64,000 bases of DNA from CAZDKK01 sp964603725. GTDB lineage: Bacteria > Eisenbacteria > RBG-16-71-46 > CAIMUX01 > WJJG01. The notes under the pieces were generated by a model. That model was given only the letters and a program-made list of their open reading frames with translations, ran no database searches and was not told the DNA's origin. Position numbers and translations under genes: made by a program. Positions 14,781-23,022 of the stretch are shown here, one piece after another. The number at the start of each line of letters is the position of its first letter. Position 1 is the stretch's first letter. Location: contig CAZRWW010000017.1 in NCBI GenBank assembly GCA_964603725.1, forward strand, positions 1 to 64,000, read 5' to 3'.

Positions 14781-15923
14781 CTACCCGCGGATCAACCGGC
14801 GGGCAATGATGAGCCTCTGGATCTCCGACGTGCCCTCGTAGAGCTCCGTGATCTTGGCGTCGCGGAAGTGGCGCTCGACGTGATAGTCCTGCGTGTAGCC
14901 GTATCCGCCGTGGACCTGGATCGCCTCGTCGCAGACCTCGACCGCGATGCGGCTGGCGTAGAGCTTCGCCATCGAAGAGGCCGTGGCGTAGTCGCCGCCG
15001 TTCACGCGCAGCCAGGCGGCCTTCATGGTCAGCAGGTGGGCGGCCTCGATCTTGGTCGCCATGTCGGCCAGCTTCCACTGAATCGCCTGGAACTCGGCGA
15101 TCGGCCGGCCGAACTGCTGGCGCGTCTTGGCGTGCTCGACCGCCCGGCGAAACGCGGCGCGGGCGATGCCGATCGCCTGGCTGGCGATGCCGATGCGCCC
15201 CGAGTCGAGCGCCTCCATGGCGATCTTGAAGCCGCGCCCCTCCTCGCCCAGCAGGTTCTCCTTGGGGATGCGCGCGTCCTCGAGGATGATCTCGGTCGTC
15301 ATCGACCCGCGGATGCCCAGGGTCTTCTCGCGCGTGCCGCGCTTGACGCCGGGATGGTCGATCTCGCAGATGAAGGCGCTGATCCCGCGACTGCCCTTCT
15401 CCGGGTCGGTGCTGGCGAAGACGATGTAGACGTCGGCGAAGCCGCCGTTGGTGATGAAGATCTTGGTGCCGTTGAGGATGTAGTGATCGCCCTGCAGCAC
15501 GGCGCGCGTCTTCTGGTTGCCGGCGTCCGAGCCGGCGTCGGGCTCGGTCAGGCAGTAGGCGCCGAGCTTCTCGCCCTGGGCCAGGGGCGTCAGGTACGTC
15601 TTCTTCTGCTCCGGGGTGGCGTACAGGCGCAGCGGCTCGCACACGAGCGAGTTGTTGACGTCCATGATGACGCCCGTCGTCGCGCAGCCGCGGGAGATCT
15701 CCTCCATCGCCACGACGTAGCAGATGTCGTCGAGGCCGGCGCCGCCGAACTCCTCGGGCACCATCATGCCCATGAAGCCCAGCTCGCCCAGCTTGCGCAC
15801 GACCTCGAGCGGCGGCTCCTTGGTCTCGTCCACGCGCTCGGCGATCGGCACGAGCTCCTTGTCCGCGAAGTCCCGGGCCGTGTCCTGGATCATCTTGTGT
15901 TCGTCACTCAGCGCGAAGTCCAT
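14781..15923 (-). CDS. Acyl-CoA dehydrogenase, copy 2
   Basis: 380 residues, a paralog of the next gene downstream and of the same family. The N-terminus MDFALSDEHKMIQDTARDFA, the FAD motif YCLTEPDAGSDAGNQKT, the QVHGGYGYTQDYHVERHFRD motif and the catalytic-Glu segment ELYEGTSEIQRLIIAR are all intact. The ATG at 15923 has AGGAGG eight to ten bases upstream. The two tandem dehydrogenases differ enough to suggest different acyl substrates, for example butyryl- versus isobutyryl-CoA. They are separated by 113 nt and follow the B12-binding subunit gene by 112 nt, consistent with one degradative operon. Confidence 0.93.
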   Translation of the reverse strand: MDFALSDEHKMIQDTARDFADKELVPIAERVDETKEPPLEVVRKLGELGFMGMMVPEEFGGAGLDDICYVVAMEEISRGCATTGVIMDVNNSLVCEPLRLYATPEQKKTYLTPLAQGEKLGAYCLTEPDAGSDAGNQKTRAVLQGDHYILNGTKIFITNGGFADVYIVFASTDPEKGSRGISAFICEIDHPGVKRGTREKTLGIRGSMTTEIILEDARIPKENLLGEEGRGFKIAMEALDSGRIGIASQAIGIARAAFRRAVEHAKTRQQFGRPIAEFQAIQWKLADMATKIEAAHLLTMKAAWLRVNGGDYATASSMAKLYASRIAVEVCDEAIQVHGGYGYTQDYHVERHFRDAKITELYEGTSEIQRLIIARRLIRG

Positions 15924-16035
15924 GCCCCTTCCTCCTGCCTGTCCGCCCTGCCGGCTGCCGTCCCGGGCTCCCCGGCGCGAGACGACCGGCGCCGCCACAA
16001 CGGCCGCCCAGCGTCCGGCGCCGGCCGGCCCTTAC

Positions 16036-16446
16036 CTAGCGGTCCTTCCGGCTGCGTTCGTACCAGTCGCGGATGTACTTAATCGGCTCGGTGGTCGGCG
16101 TGCCGGGGCCGACGATCGCCCCCACGCCCATCGCGACCAACCGCGCGGCGTCCTCGCTCGGGATGATGCCCCCGCCGATCACGTGCATGTCCCCCGCGCC
16201 GCGTTCCTTGAGCAGCTCGAGAATGCGCGGGAAGATCGTCATGTGGGCGCCCGACAGCACCGAGAGCGACACGATGTCGACGTCCTCCTGGATCGCCGCG
16301 TCGACGATCATCTCGGGCGTCTGGTGGAGCCCCGTGTAGATCACCTCGAATCCGGCGTCGCGGAAGGCGGTGGCGATCACCTTGGCGCCCCGGTCGTGCC
16401 CGTCCAGCCCGGGCTTGGCCACCAGAATGCGGATCTTCTTGTCCAC
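16036..16446 (-). CDS. Stand-alone cobalamin-binding subunit of an acyl-CoA mutase
   Basis: 136 residues equal to the C-terminal domain of methylmalonyl-CoA mutase. The DxHxxG cobalt-ligand motif is present (KPGLDGHDRGAK), as are SLSVLSGAH and the GGGIIPSED loop that holds the nucleotide tail. Such separate small subunits belong to split mutases of the archaeal/IcmB type and must pair with a separate catalytic subunit, which is not in this window. The GTG at 16446 follows GGGGAGGA by seven bases. It lies 16 nt behind the second meaB and ahead of two acyl-CoA dehydrogenases, pointing to a dedicated isobutyryl-CoA- or similar mutase system rather than to MutAB. Confidence 0.9.
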   Translation of the reverse strand: MDKKIRILVAKPGLDGHDRGAKVIATAFRDAGFEVIYTGLHQTPEMIVDAAIQEDVDIVSLSVLSGAHMTIFPRILELLKERGAGDMHVIGGGIIPSEDAARLVAMGVGAIVGPGTPTTEPIKYIRDWYERSRKDR

Positions 16447-16462
16447 TGCGCGTCCTCCCCGC

Positions 16463-17482
16463 CTACGATCCGTTGCCGTCGAAGCAGTCGGCGAGCACCG
16501 ACTCGACCCACCGGTAAGGCGACGTCTGCCGGCGAACCATGGTCTGGGCGGCCTCCTTCAGGCGCTCCTCGATGCGGGCCCGCGCCCAGACGCTCTCGAG
16601 CAGCGACCGGCCCAGCAGGGCGCGGACGCGCCGCTCGAGCTTCTCGGCGCGAATGCGCTCGAGTCGCTCGCTGTCGCGCGTCAGCCACGCGCGATGGGCC
16701 TCGATCGCGGCGATCACGGTGTCGATCCCCGTGCCGCGCTCGGCCACGGTCGTGCAGATCGGCGGCCGCCAGTCGATCTGCGCGTACTTGGCCGCCAGCT
16801 CGAGGGTGTTCTGCAGGTCCCGCACCAGCCGATCCCCGCCCTCGCGGTCGAACTTGTTCACCACGAAGACGTCGGCGCCCTCGATGATCCCGGCCTTCAT
16901 CACCTGCACCGCGTCGCCCGACTCGGGCACAAGGATGAGCACCGTCGTGTCGGCCAGCTCCACGACCTCGAGCTCGGCCTGGCCGACGCCGACCGTCTCG
17001 ATCAGGATCCAGTCGAACCCGGCCGCCTCGAGCACCTCGCTGGCCTCGTAGGTCGTCGCGGCGACGCCCCCCAGGCTGCCGCGCGAGGCCATGCTGCGCA
17101 CGAAGAACCCCTCGTCGCCGGTCGAGCCCGGCATGCGGATGCGATCGCCCAGAATCGCGCCGCCGCTGAACGGGCTGGTGGGATCGACCGCCAGCACGCC
17201 CACGGTCTCGCCGCGCGCCCGCAGCTCGCCGGCGCAGGCGTTGACGAGGGTGCTCTTGCCCGCCCCCGGGGGCCCGGTGATCCCGACCCGGCGCGCGCGT
17301 CCGGTCCGCTGGTAGATCACGTCCAGCAGATGCCGCCCGATCGGCGTGCCGTTCTCGACCTGGGTGATCGCCCGCGCGATCGCCCGCCGGTCGCGGAGCG
17401 TGAGGCGCTGGGCCAGCTCCCGGGCCCGGTCGCCGTCGCGCGCGGCGCTGTTCGCGTGTCGATCCTCTGCCGGCGTCGTCAT
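16463..17482 (-). CDS. meaB: MeaB/ArgK-family GTPase, second copy
   Basis: 339 residues of the G3E chaperone family for B12-dependent acyl-CoA mutases. Walker A is GPPGAGKSTLVNA, then VDPTSPFSGGAILGDRIRM, IETVGVGQAELEVVELAD and the guanine motif NKFD. Unlike the other copy it has no low-complexity N-terminal extension and is of standard length. The ATG at 17482 has AGGGAG seven bases upstream. Immediate linkage (16 nt) to the stand-alone B12 subunit suggests it serves that mutase. A promoter candidate is at 17592-17621. Confidence 0.93.
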   Translation of the reverse strand: MTTPAEDRHANSAARDGDRARELAQRLTLRDRRAIARAITQVENGTPIGRHLLDVIYQRTGRARRVGITGPPGAGKSTLVNACAGELRARGETVGVLAVDPTSPFSGGAILGDRIRMPGSTGDEGFFVRSMASRGSLGGVAATTYEASEVLEAAGFDWILIETVGVGQAELEVVELADTTVLILVPESGDAVQVMKAGIIEGADVFVVNKFDREGGDRLVRDLQNTLELAAKYAQIDWRPPICTTVAERGTGIDTVIAAIEAHRAWLTRDSERLERIRAEKLERRVRALLGRSLLESVWARARIEERLKEAAQTMVRRQTSPYRWVESVLADCFDGNGS

Positions 17483-17591
17483 GCGGCTCCCTGCTCATTC
17501 GACCGGCCGCGGCCCGTCGCGGGCGCGCTGCGCTGGCGGACCCCTCTCGGGAAGGGAGTCGCCAGAGGGCCGGATCTTGCAACATCGAAGC

Positions 17592-17621
17592 AGGTTATCA
17601 GGGACACGCCGGCGGTGTCAA
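17592..17621 (-). promoter_or_regulatory. Promoter candidate for the meaB2-B12-acyl-CoA dehydrogenase run
   Basis: On the minus strand TTGACA (17621-17616) and TAACCT (17597-17592) are separated by 18 nt. The -35 box overlaps the end of yraN. It lies 110 nt before the meaB2 start. Confidence 0.45.
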
Positions 17622-18082
17622 TCGAGCGGCGCCGCGCCGGACCATCCCGGCAGATGGCGCAGGCGCAAGCCCAGGCCCTCGATCTCGACCGAGATCACAT
17701 CCAGGCGCGCCCGGCAGCGCGTTCCGGGCGCCAGCTCCCCCAGGAGCCCGCGCATGGCCCGCGCGAGGTTCGCCCGCTTGCGCCACCCCACGGAATCCTC
17801 CGGGCGGCCGTGGCTGCGGCTCGACCGCAGGCGGACCTCCACGAAGGCCACGACGTCGCCGCGCCGGGCGATCAGGTCGACCTCCCAGGGCCCGCAGCGC
17901 CGATTGCGGGCGAGGAGCCGGTAGCCAGCCAGCTCCAGGTAGGCCGCCGCCAGCGTCTCGCCGAGCCGCCCGCGGCGCGCGGCCGACGGCAGGCGGGCTT
18001 CGGCGCCGCCCGGATCGGCGCGAGGCCCGGCGCTGGCAGGAGTGTCCGGCGCCGATCGGAATGGATCGGTCGTGGGCATCAT
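17618..18082 (-). CDS. yraN: YraN (UPF0102) family endonuclease-like protein
   Basis: 154 residues. After a Pro/Ala-rich 36-residue N-terminus come the family motifs RRGRLGETLAAAYLELAGY, LLARNRRCGPWEVDLIARRG and VVAFVEVRLR. The E-V-D and E-V-R residues correspond to the Holliday-junction-resolvase-like nuclease core (usually GEIDLI and FVEVK; here WEVDLI). Its biological role is unsettled. As in many bacteria it follows rnhB and rplS in the trmD operon. Distance to rnhB is 24 nt. Confidence 0.85.
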   Translation of the reverse strand: MMPTTDPFRSAPDTPASAGPRADPGGAEARLPSAARRGRLGETLAAAYLELAGYRLLARNRRCGPWEVDLIARRGDVVAFVEVRLRSSRSHGRPEDSVGWRKRANLARAMRGLLGELAPGTRCRARLDVISVEIEGLGLRLRHLPGWSGAAPLD

Positions 18083-18106
18083 CGGTCCCCTCTTCTACCG
18101 CTATCC

Positions 18107-18814
18107 CTAGCCCGCGGATGGCCAGGTGCGCGCGAAAAAGCGGCGCGGGGCGCCCAGCTCCATCTGCACGGGCTCGCCGAGCAGAACCCGCACGGGCGCG
18201 AAGGAACGGCGATGGATGGGACAGGGACCGTGGCGGCGCAGGGCCTCCAGATGCTCGGGGGTGGGATAGCCCTTGTGGCGGTCGAAGCCGTAGGCGGGGT
18301 GGCGGCGGGCGAGCTCGGCCATGGAGCGATCGCGCGACACCTTGGCGACGATGCTCGCCGCGGCGATCGCCAGACAGAGCGCGTCGCCGTGGACGATCCC
18401 CTGCTGGGGCAGGTCGCAGCCGGGAATCACCCAACCGTCGACCAGGACCGCGTCGGGCGGCTGATCCAGGGCGGCCAGGGCCCGGCGCATGGCGAGAAAG
18501 CTGGCCTGACGGATGTTGAGGCGGTCGATCTCGTCCGGCTCGGCGCGGCCCCAGGCCAGGCGGGCGCCGGAGCGACTCAGGGCTTCAAAGAGCTCCTCGC
18601 GCCGCTCGGGCGCCAGCTTCTTCGAGTCGTCGATGCCGCTCGGCACGCGCCGCCCGAGGATGACCGCTCCCGCCATCACCGGGCCGGCCAGGCAGCCGCG
18701 CCCGGCCTCGTCGACGCCGGCCACAAGAGAAAGCCCCCGCCGCCGCCACACGCCTTCGTGGCGACGACTGGGGCGTTGCGCTCGCTGGGCCGCGCGATCA
18801 GCGATCGAGCTCAC
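18107..18814 (-). CDS. rnhB: Ribonuclease HII
   Basis: 235 residues. It cleaves the RNA strand of RNA-DNA hybrids and excises misincorporated ribonucleotides. The DEAGRG motif (VAGVDEAGRGCLAGPV) provides the first Asp and Glu; DDSKKL, VLVDGW and ASIVAKVSRD supply the remaining conserved positions, including the third and fourth acidic residues. It starts with a GTG that overlaps the rplS stop (GTGA), so translation is coupled to L19. The C-terminus is about 25 residues longer than the minimal enzyme. Confidence 0.95.
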   Translation of the reverse strand: MSSIADRAAQRAQRPSRRHEGVWRRRGLSLVAGVDEAGRGCLAGPVMAGAVILGRRVPSGIDDSKKLAPERREELFEALSRSGARLAWGRAEPDEIDRLNIRQASFLAMRRALAALDQPPDAVLVDGWVIPGCDLPQQGIVHGDALCLAIAAASIVAKVSRDRSMAELARRHPAYGFDRHKGYPTPEHLEALRRHGPCPIHRRSFAPVRVLLGEPVQMELGAPRRFFARTWPSAG

Positions 18815-19221
18815 GACTCGGTCGGCGACGCTTCGTTCGGCTTCTGCTCGGACTGCGTCTCGGCCTCCAGGTCGACCATGCGCGACTTCTCGCGGATGCG
18901 CGCGCCCTTGCCCGTGCGGCCGCGCAGATAGGTGAGCTTGGCCCGGCGCACGCGGCCGCGGCGGACGACCTCGATACCCTCGACGTTGGGCGAGTGCAGA
19001 GGGAAGATGCGCTCGATCCCCACGCCGTCGGACACCTTGCGCACGGTGAACGTCTCGCCGGTCCCCGAGTGGCTGCGGGCGATGACCACGCCCTGGAACG
19101 CCTGCTGGCGCACCTTCTCGCCCTCAACGACGCGCACGCGCACCCGCACGGTGTCGCCCGGTCCGAACTCCGGCACGTCCTGCTTGAGATGAGGAGCCTC
19201 GATGTTCCGAATCACGTCCAT
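18811..19221 (-). CDS. rplS: 50S ribosomal protein L19
   Basis: 136 residues, with the L19 core FGPGDTVRVRVRVVEGEKVR, QAFQGVVIARSHSG and GIERIFPLHSPNVEGIEVVR. L19 sits at the 30S-50S interface near bridge B8. The last 20 residues (EAETQSEQKPNEASPTES) are an acidic extension beyond the usual 115. It is placed after trmD with a 57-nt gap, as in the E. coli rpsP-rimM-trmD-rplS order, and its stop overlaps the rnhB start. Confidence 0.97.
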   Translation of the reverse strand: MDVIRNIEAPHLKQDVPEFGPGDTVRVRVRVVEGEKVRQQAFQGVVIARSHSGTGETFTVRKVSDGVGIERIFPLHSPNVEGIEVVRRGRVRRAKLTYLRGRTGKGARIREKSRMVDLEAETQSEQKPNEASPTES

Positions 19222-19278
19222 GCCCCACCCCCCTGTTCCGAGTCCCGGGCGCCAGCGGCCCTCAAGGACCTATCGTCT

Positions 19279-20109
19279 TCAGTTTCGGTCTGTATCCCCC
19301 GCACCGCGAGCCCGGTGCTCGGATTCTCCCTCGCCGGCCGGCCCGCCGCCGGCCAAGGCCGGTTTCCGCCAGCCGAGACGCGCCAGCACGGCCCGATCCT
19401 CGGCGTCGAGCGTCGCCCGCGCGAGCAGGTCCGGCCGCAGCCGCAGCGTGCGCGCGAGCGCCTCCGCACGCCGCCAGCGAGCCACCTCGGCGTGGTGGCC
19501 CGAGAGCAGCACGGCCGGCACCGACCGGCCGCGGAACTCCTCGGGGCGCGTGTAGTACGCGCAATCGAGCAGCCCGCTCGTGAAGCTGTCGCCCAGGGCC
19601 GAGTCGAGATCCCCCAGGACACCTGGGATCAATCGCATCACACCGTCGATGATCACCATGGCGGCCAGCTCGCCGCCCGAGATCACATAGTCGCCGAGCG
19701 AGATCTCCTCGTCGACGTACTCCCGGAGGCGATCATCGACGTCCTTGTAGCGGCCGCAGACCAGCACCAGGTCCGTGCCTCGCGCGTGCTCCGCGAGAAA
19801 CCCCTGGTCCAGCGCGCGACCCTGCGGCCCCAGCAGGACCACGCGACGGCGCCCCCGTGGCTCCGGCAGCGCCTCGAGGGCGCGCACGGCCGGCTCGATC
19901 TTGAGCACCATGCCCGGACCGCCGCCGTAGGGCCGGTCGTCGATGGTGCGGTGCCGGTCGTCCGCGTAGTCTCGCAGGTTCACGATCCGCAGCGTCGCCA
20001 GGCGCCGGTCGAGCGCCACGCGGATCATTCCCTCGGTGTCCAGGCTCCCGAACAGCGTCGGGAAGCCGGTCACCACCGTGATCGCGACCGGCGCGGCTTG
20101 CGCGTTCAC
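19279..20109 (-). CDS. trmD: tRNA (guanine37-N1)-methyltransferase
   Basis: 276 residues of the SPOUT knotted methyltransferase that makes m1G37 and prevents frameshifting. Characteristic pieces are DDRPYGGGPGMVLKIEP, LVCGRYKDVDDR and the knot segment ISLGDYVISGGELAAMVIID. The GTG start at 20109 overlaps the rimM stop (GTGA). The last 25 residues are a low-complexity tail. The position between rimM and rplS is the canonical one. Confidence 0.97.
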   Translation of the reverse strand: MNAQAAPVAITVVTGFPTLFGSLDTEGMIRVALDRRLATLRIVNLRDYADDRHRTIDDRPYGGGPGMVLKIEPAVRALEALPEPRGRRRVVLLGPQGRALDQGFLAEHARGTDLVLVCGRYKDVDDRLREYVDEEISLGDYVISGGELAAMVIIDGVMRLIPGVLGDLDSALGDSFTSGLLDCAYYTRPEEFRGRSVPAVLLSGHHAEVARWRRAEALARTLRLRPDLLARATLDAEDRAVLARLGWRKPALAGGGPAGEGESEHRARGAGDTDRN

Positions 20110-20666
20110 GGCTCGATCAACCCTTTCAGATCCTTGAGCACCACCCGGCGGGCAGCCAGGTCGATGCTGGCGATCGCGTCCCGGATGGCCGGCACGAGAA
20201 CCTCGCGGCGCCCGTCGCGCACGACGAAGACATCGTTGCCGGCCGTCTCCAGAATCTCGACCAGCTTCCCCAGGGGCCGCCCGTCGGCGGCGAAGACCTC
20301 GAGCCCGATGAGCTGGAAGTGGTAATAGCTCCCCTCCTCCAGTATCGGCAGCTCGCGGACGCGCACCAGAACGGTGCTGCCCACCCAGGGCTGCACTTCT
20401 GCGATGTCAGCCAGACCCGTGAAGCTGACCACCAGCTTGGTGGAAAGCTCCCGGCACCCGGCGACGCGCACCGTCCGCCGCTCGCGGCCCGATGCCAGCA
20501 CGAGCTCCTGTCCGGGTCGGAACGGCTCGTCCGACTCCGTCAGGCGGTGGACCACGATCTCGCCGCGCAGACCGAAGGTCTTGCCCAGCCGGCCCACCGC
20601 GACCCAGTCCTCATCGCCGCCTGCGCTCGCCTCTGTGCTGTCCAACGGCACCGTTTCGACCGCCAC
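20106..20666 (-). CDS. rimM: Ribosome maturation factor RimM
   Basis: 186 residues with an N-terminal RimM beta-barrel (VAVGRLGKTFGLRGEIVVHR, the signature at about 21-40) and a C-terminal PRC-barrel (YYHFQLIGLEVF, then REVLVPAIRDAIASIDL). It binds S19 and helps 30S head maturation. It starts at GTG 20666 with only a weak upstream GGGG, so the exact start is less certain than the gene. It is coupled to trmD by a 4-bp overlap. Confidence 0.95.
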   Translation of the reverse strand: MAVETVPLDSTEASAGGDEDWVAVGRLGKTFGLRGEIVVHRLTESDEPFRPGQELVLASGRERRTVRVAGCRELSTKLVVSFTGLADIAEVQPWVGSTVLVRVRELPILEEGSYYHFQLIGLEVFAADGRPLGKLVEILETAGNDVFVVRDGRREVLVPAIRDAIASIDLAARRVVLKDLKGLIEP

Positions 20667-20704
20667 CCCCGTGTGCGCGGGGCCCGCGCGGGGCCCCGGC
20701 GACC

Positions 20705-20935
20705 CTACTCCAGAATCTCCAAGACGGCGCGCTTGTTCTGCTTCGTGGCCGCGGCCGACAGTATCGTACGGATCGCCCGAATGGTGCGCCCGTGCTTGCC
20801 GATCACTTTGCCGAGGTCGCCCTCGCCGACCCTCAGCTCATACACCGTGGTCTTCTCTCCCACGACCTCGCGGACTTCGACGTCATCCGGCTGGTCCACC
20901 AGTGCCTTCGTGAGGAATTCGATCAGCTCTTTCAT
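20705..20935 (-). CDS. khpA: KH-domain RNA-binding protein KhpA
   Basis: 76 residues, a single KH domain with the nucleic-acid-binding GxxG loop in GKVIGKHGRTIRAIRTIL. In other bacteria KhpA acts with KhpB/Jag in RNA binding and cell-envelope control. The ATG at 20935 has a GGAG-containing purine run about nine bases upstream. It lies between rpsP and rimM, its typical neighbourhood. The preceding 200 nt contain no other gene. Confidence 0.93.
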   Translation of the reverse strand: MKELIEFLTKALVDQPDDVEVREVVGEKTTVYELRVGEGDLGKVIGKHGRTIRAIRTILSAAATKQNKRAVLEILE

Positions 20936-21137
20936 TCCCGCTCGCTCCTTCTCGAGTCTTCGGACCGGTTGCGGATCGTCCGGTCCTTGGGCTTCATTGG
21001 GCTCGGACCGCGCTGAACCTAGCTGTACCTGCTAGCGAGCCCGCCTTGGCCCCGGAAGCGACCGCTGCGCCCGGCAGTCCGCCGAGCCGCCCAGTCGCCC
21101 CACCGGGGTACCCAGTTTGGGGTAACCACTCCGGCGC

Positions 21138-21506
21138 CTACGCGCCCGCGATATCACCCGCTCCGGCGGGTGTAGTTTCACCCTCCCGCGGCGATGCCGG
21201 CGGCGGCGCCGCCGTCTCGCCCATCAGGGCCGCCGACGTGCCCGCGGTGGGAGCCGGCCGATTCCCGTGCTTCTCGACGCGTTTGATGAGACTGCGCACC
21301 GAAACGCTCGGCTGGGCGCCCTGGCCGATCCAGTAGCGGATCCGCTCGGTGTCCAGATAGAGCAGATCGGGATTGGGGAGCGGGTCGTAGTAGCCGAGCT
21401 TCTCCAGGAACGCCCCGTCGCGCTGCTTGCGCGAATCCATGACCACCACCCGGAAAAACGGCCGGTTGCGAGCCCCCGCTCTCTGAAGCCGGATCACAGC
21501 CCCCAC
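21138..21506 (-). CDS. rpsP: 30S ribosomal protein S16
   Basis: 122 residues. The S16 core VIRLQRAGARNRPFFRVVVM, GYYDPLPNPD and the YWIGQGAQPSVSVRSLIKR stretch are complete. About 35 extra C-terminal residues (Ala, Pro, Glu rich) exceed the usual 80-90. The GTG at 21506 follows AAGGAGG by five bases. It is the first small ribosomal gene after ffh, with a 127-nt gap. Confidence 0.96.
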   Translation of the reverse strand: MGAVIRLQRAGARNRPFFRVVVMDSRKQRDGAFLEKLGYYDPLPNPDLLYLDTERIRYWIGQGAQPSVSVRSLIKRVEKHGNRPAPTAGTSAALMGETAAPPPASPREGETTPAGAGDIAGA

Positions 21507-21633
21507 GGCATCCTCCTTCTCGTCGCCTTCGTCGCTCTGGTCTCGTATCTCGTTTCGACTTCTGGTCTTTGCTCTTGGTCTGGTTCCGTGCCTCGGCCCG
21601 TCGGCCGAGAACGCCCGCCCAGCGGCGGGTGCC

Positions 21634-22956
21634 CTACGACAGCTGCAACCGCCCGGGCAGCTTGCGCGCCTTGCGCAGGTGCCCGAACAGCTTGCGCATC
21701 TGCTGAAAGTCCTTCAGCAGGCGGTTGACCTCCTGCACGCTCGATCCGCTGCCGCGCGCGATGCGCTTGCGGCGCGAACCGTTGATGATCTCCGGCCGGC
21801 GCCGTTCCTCGGGCGTCATCGAGAGCACGATCGCCTCGATGCGCGCCACGTCGCGATCATCGACCTTCACGCCGCCGAGCGCCTTGGGCCCCAGCCCCGG
21901 GATCATCTTCACCAGGTCCTGCAGCGGGCCCATGCGCCGCATCTGCCGCATCTGCTGCAGAAACTGCTCGAAGGTGAACTCGTCCCGCTCGAGGCTGCGC
22001 CGCAGCCGCTCGGCTTCCTCCAAGCTCACGTGCTCCTGGGCCTTCTCGACCAGCGAGAGCACGTCGCCCATGCCCAAGATCCGCGACGCCATCCCGGCCG
22101 GATGAAACGTCTCGAGCGCCTCGATGCGCTCACCGGTGCCGACGAACAAGATCGGCACGCCGGTCACGGCGCGGATGCTCAGCGCGGCGCCGCCCCGCGC
22201 GTCGCCGTCCATCTTGGTCAGGATCACGCCGCCCAGCCCCAGGCGCTCGTGAAACGCCTGGCTGACCGCGACGGCCTCCTGGCCGGTCAATCCATCCGCC
22301 ACCAGCAGGATCTGGTTCGGCCGCGTCGCGTCGCGGACGCGTTCGACCTCCTGCATCATCTCCTCATCGACCTGCATCCGGCCGGCGGTGTCGATGAGGT
22401 AGTAGTCCGCTCCCGCCTGCCGCGCCGCCTCCAGGCCCCGCCGGGCCACGGCGGTCGCATCGCGCTCGCCGGGTTCGGCATACACACGGACGCCGAGCTG
22501 CCGGCCCAGCGTTTCGAGCTGATCCACCGCCGCGGGCCGATGGACGTCGCAGGCGCCCAGCAGCGGTATGCGCTTCTGCCCCCGCAGCTTGCGCGCCACC
22601 TTGGCCACGCAGGTCGTCTTGCCCGACCCCTGCAATCCCACGAAGAGGATCCGCGTCGGGATCTCCGTGGCCGCGACGAGGGTCGCCGCGTTGCCGCCCA
22701 GCAGCTCGGTCAGGGCGTCATAGACGATCTTGACCACCTGCTGGTCGGGCGTCAGGCTCCGCATCACCTCGACGCCCAGCGCGCGCTCCTCGACCCGCTT
22801 GATGAAGTCGCGCGCCACGATGTAGTTGACGTCCGCCTCCAGCAGCACGCGCCTGATCTCGCGCATGCAGTCGCGGATATTCTCGGGGGAGAGCTTTCCG
22901 CGCCCCCGCAGGCGGGCGAAGACCTGGTCGAGTCTGCCTGCCAGTGCTTCGAACAT
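21634..22956 (-). CDS. ffh: Signal recognition particle protein Ffh
   Basis: 440 residues: N-domain helices (about 1-85), the SRP GTPase G domain (about 86-295) with G1 GLQGSGKTTCVAK, DTAGRM and TKMDGDARGGAAL, then the Met-rich M domain (FLQQMRQMRRMGPLQDLVKM and GSRRKRIARGSG) that binds 4.5S RNA and signal sequences. It targets nascent membrane proteins to FtsY and SecYEG. It leads the rpsP-rimM-trmD-rplS run and has a well-formed promoter at 22994-23022 inside the end of rpe. Confidence 0.98.
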   Translation of the reverse strand: MFEALAGRLDQVFARLRGRGKLSPENIRDCMREIRRVLLEADVNYIVARDFIKRVEERALGVEVMRSLTPDQQVVKIVYDALTELLGGNAATLVAATEIPTRILFVGLQGSGKTTCVAKVARKLRGQKRIPLLGACDVHRPAAVDQLETLGRQLGVRVYAEPGERDATAVARRGLEAARQAGADYYLIDTAGRMQVDEEMMQEVERVRDATRPNQILLVADGLTGQEAVAVSQAFHERLGLGGVILTKMDGDARGGAALSIRAVTGVPILFVGTGERIEALETFHPAGMASRILGMGDVLSLVEKAQEHVSLEEAERLRRSLERDEFTFEQFLQQMRQMRRMGPLQDLVKMIPGLGPKALGGVKVDDRDVARIEAIVLSMTPEERRRPEIINGSRRKRIARGSGSSVQEVNRLLKDFQQMRKLFGHLRKARKLPGRLQLS

Positions 22957-22993
22957 CGTGCTTCACCCGCTGGGTCAACTACGCAAAACACGG

Positions 22994-23022
22994 AGTCTAT
23001 CATCGGGGCCGGCGGCGATCAA
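22994..23022 (-). promoter_or_regulatory. Promoter candidate for the ffh-rpsP-trmD operon
   Basis: Minus-strand TTGATC (23022-23017), a 17-nt spacer, and TAGACT (22999-22994), 38 nt before the ffh ATG. It overlaps the rpe stop codon. Confidence 0.55.

Noticed and set aside
13522..15642. A single 706-residue double acyl-CoA dehydrogenase
   Set aside because: The upstream part of that frame is out of register with copy 2. Two separate genes with their own ribosome-binding sites explain the region.
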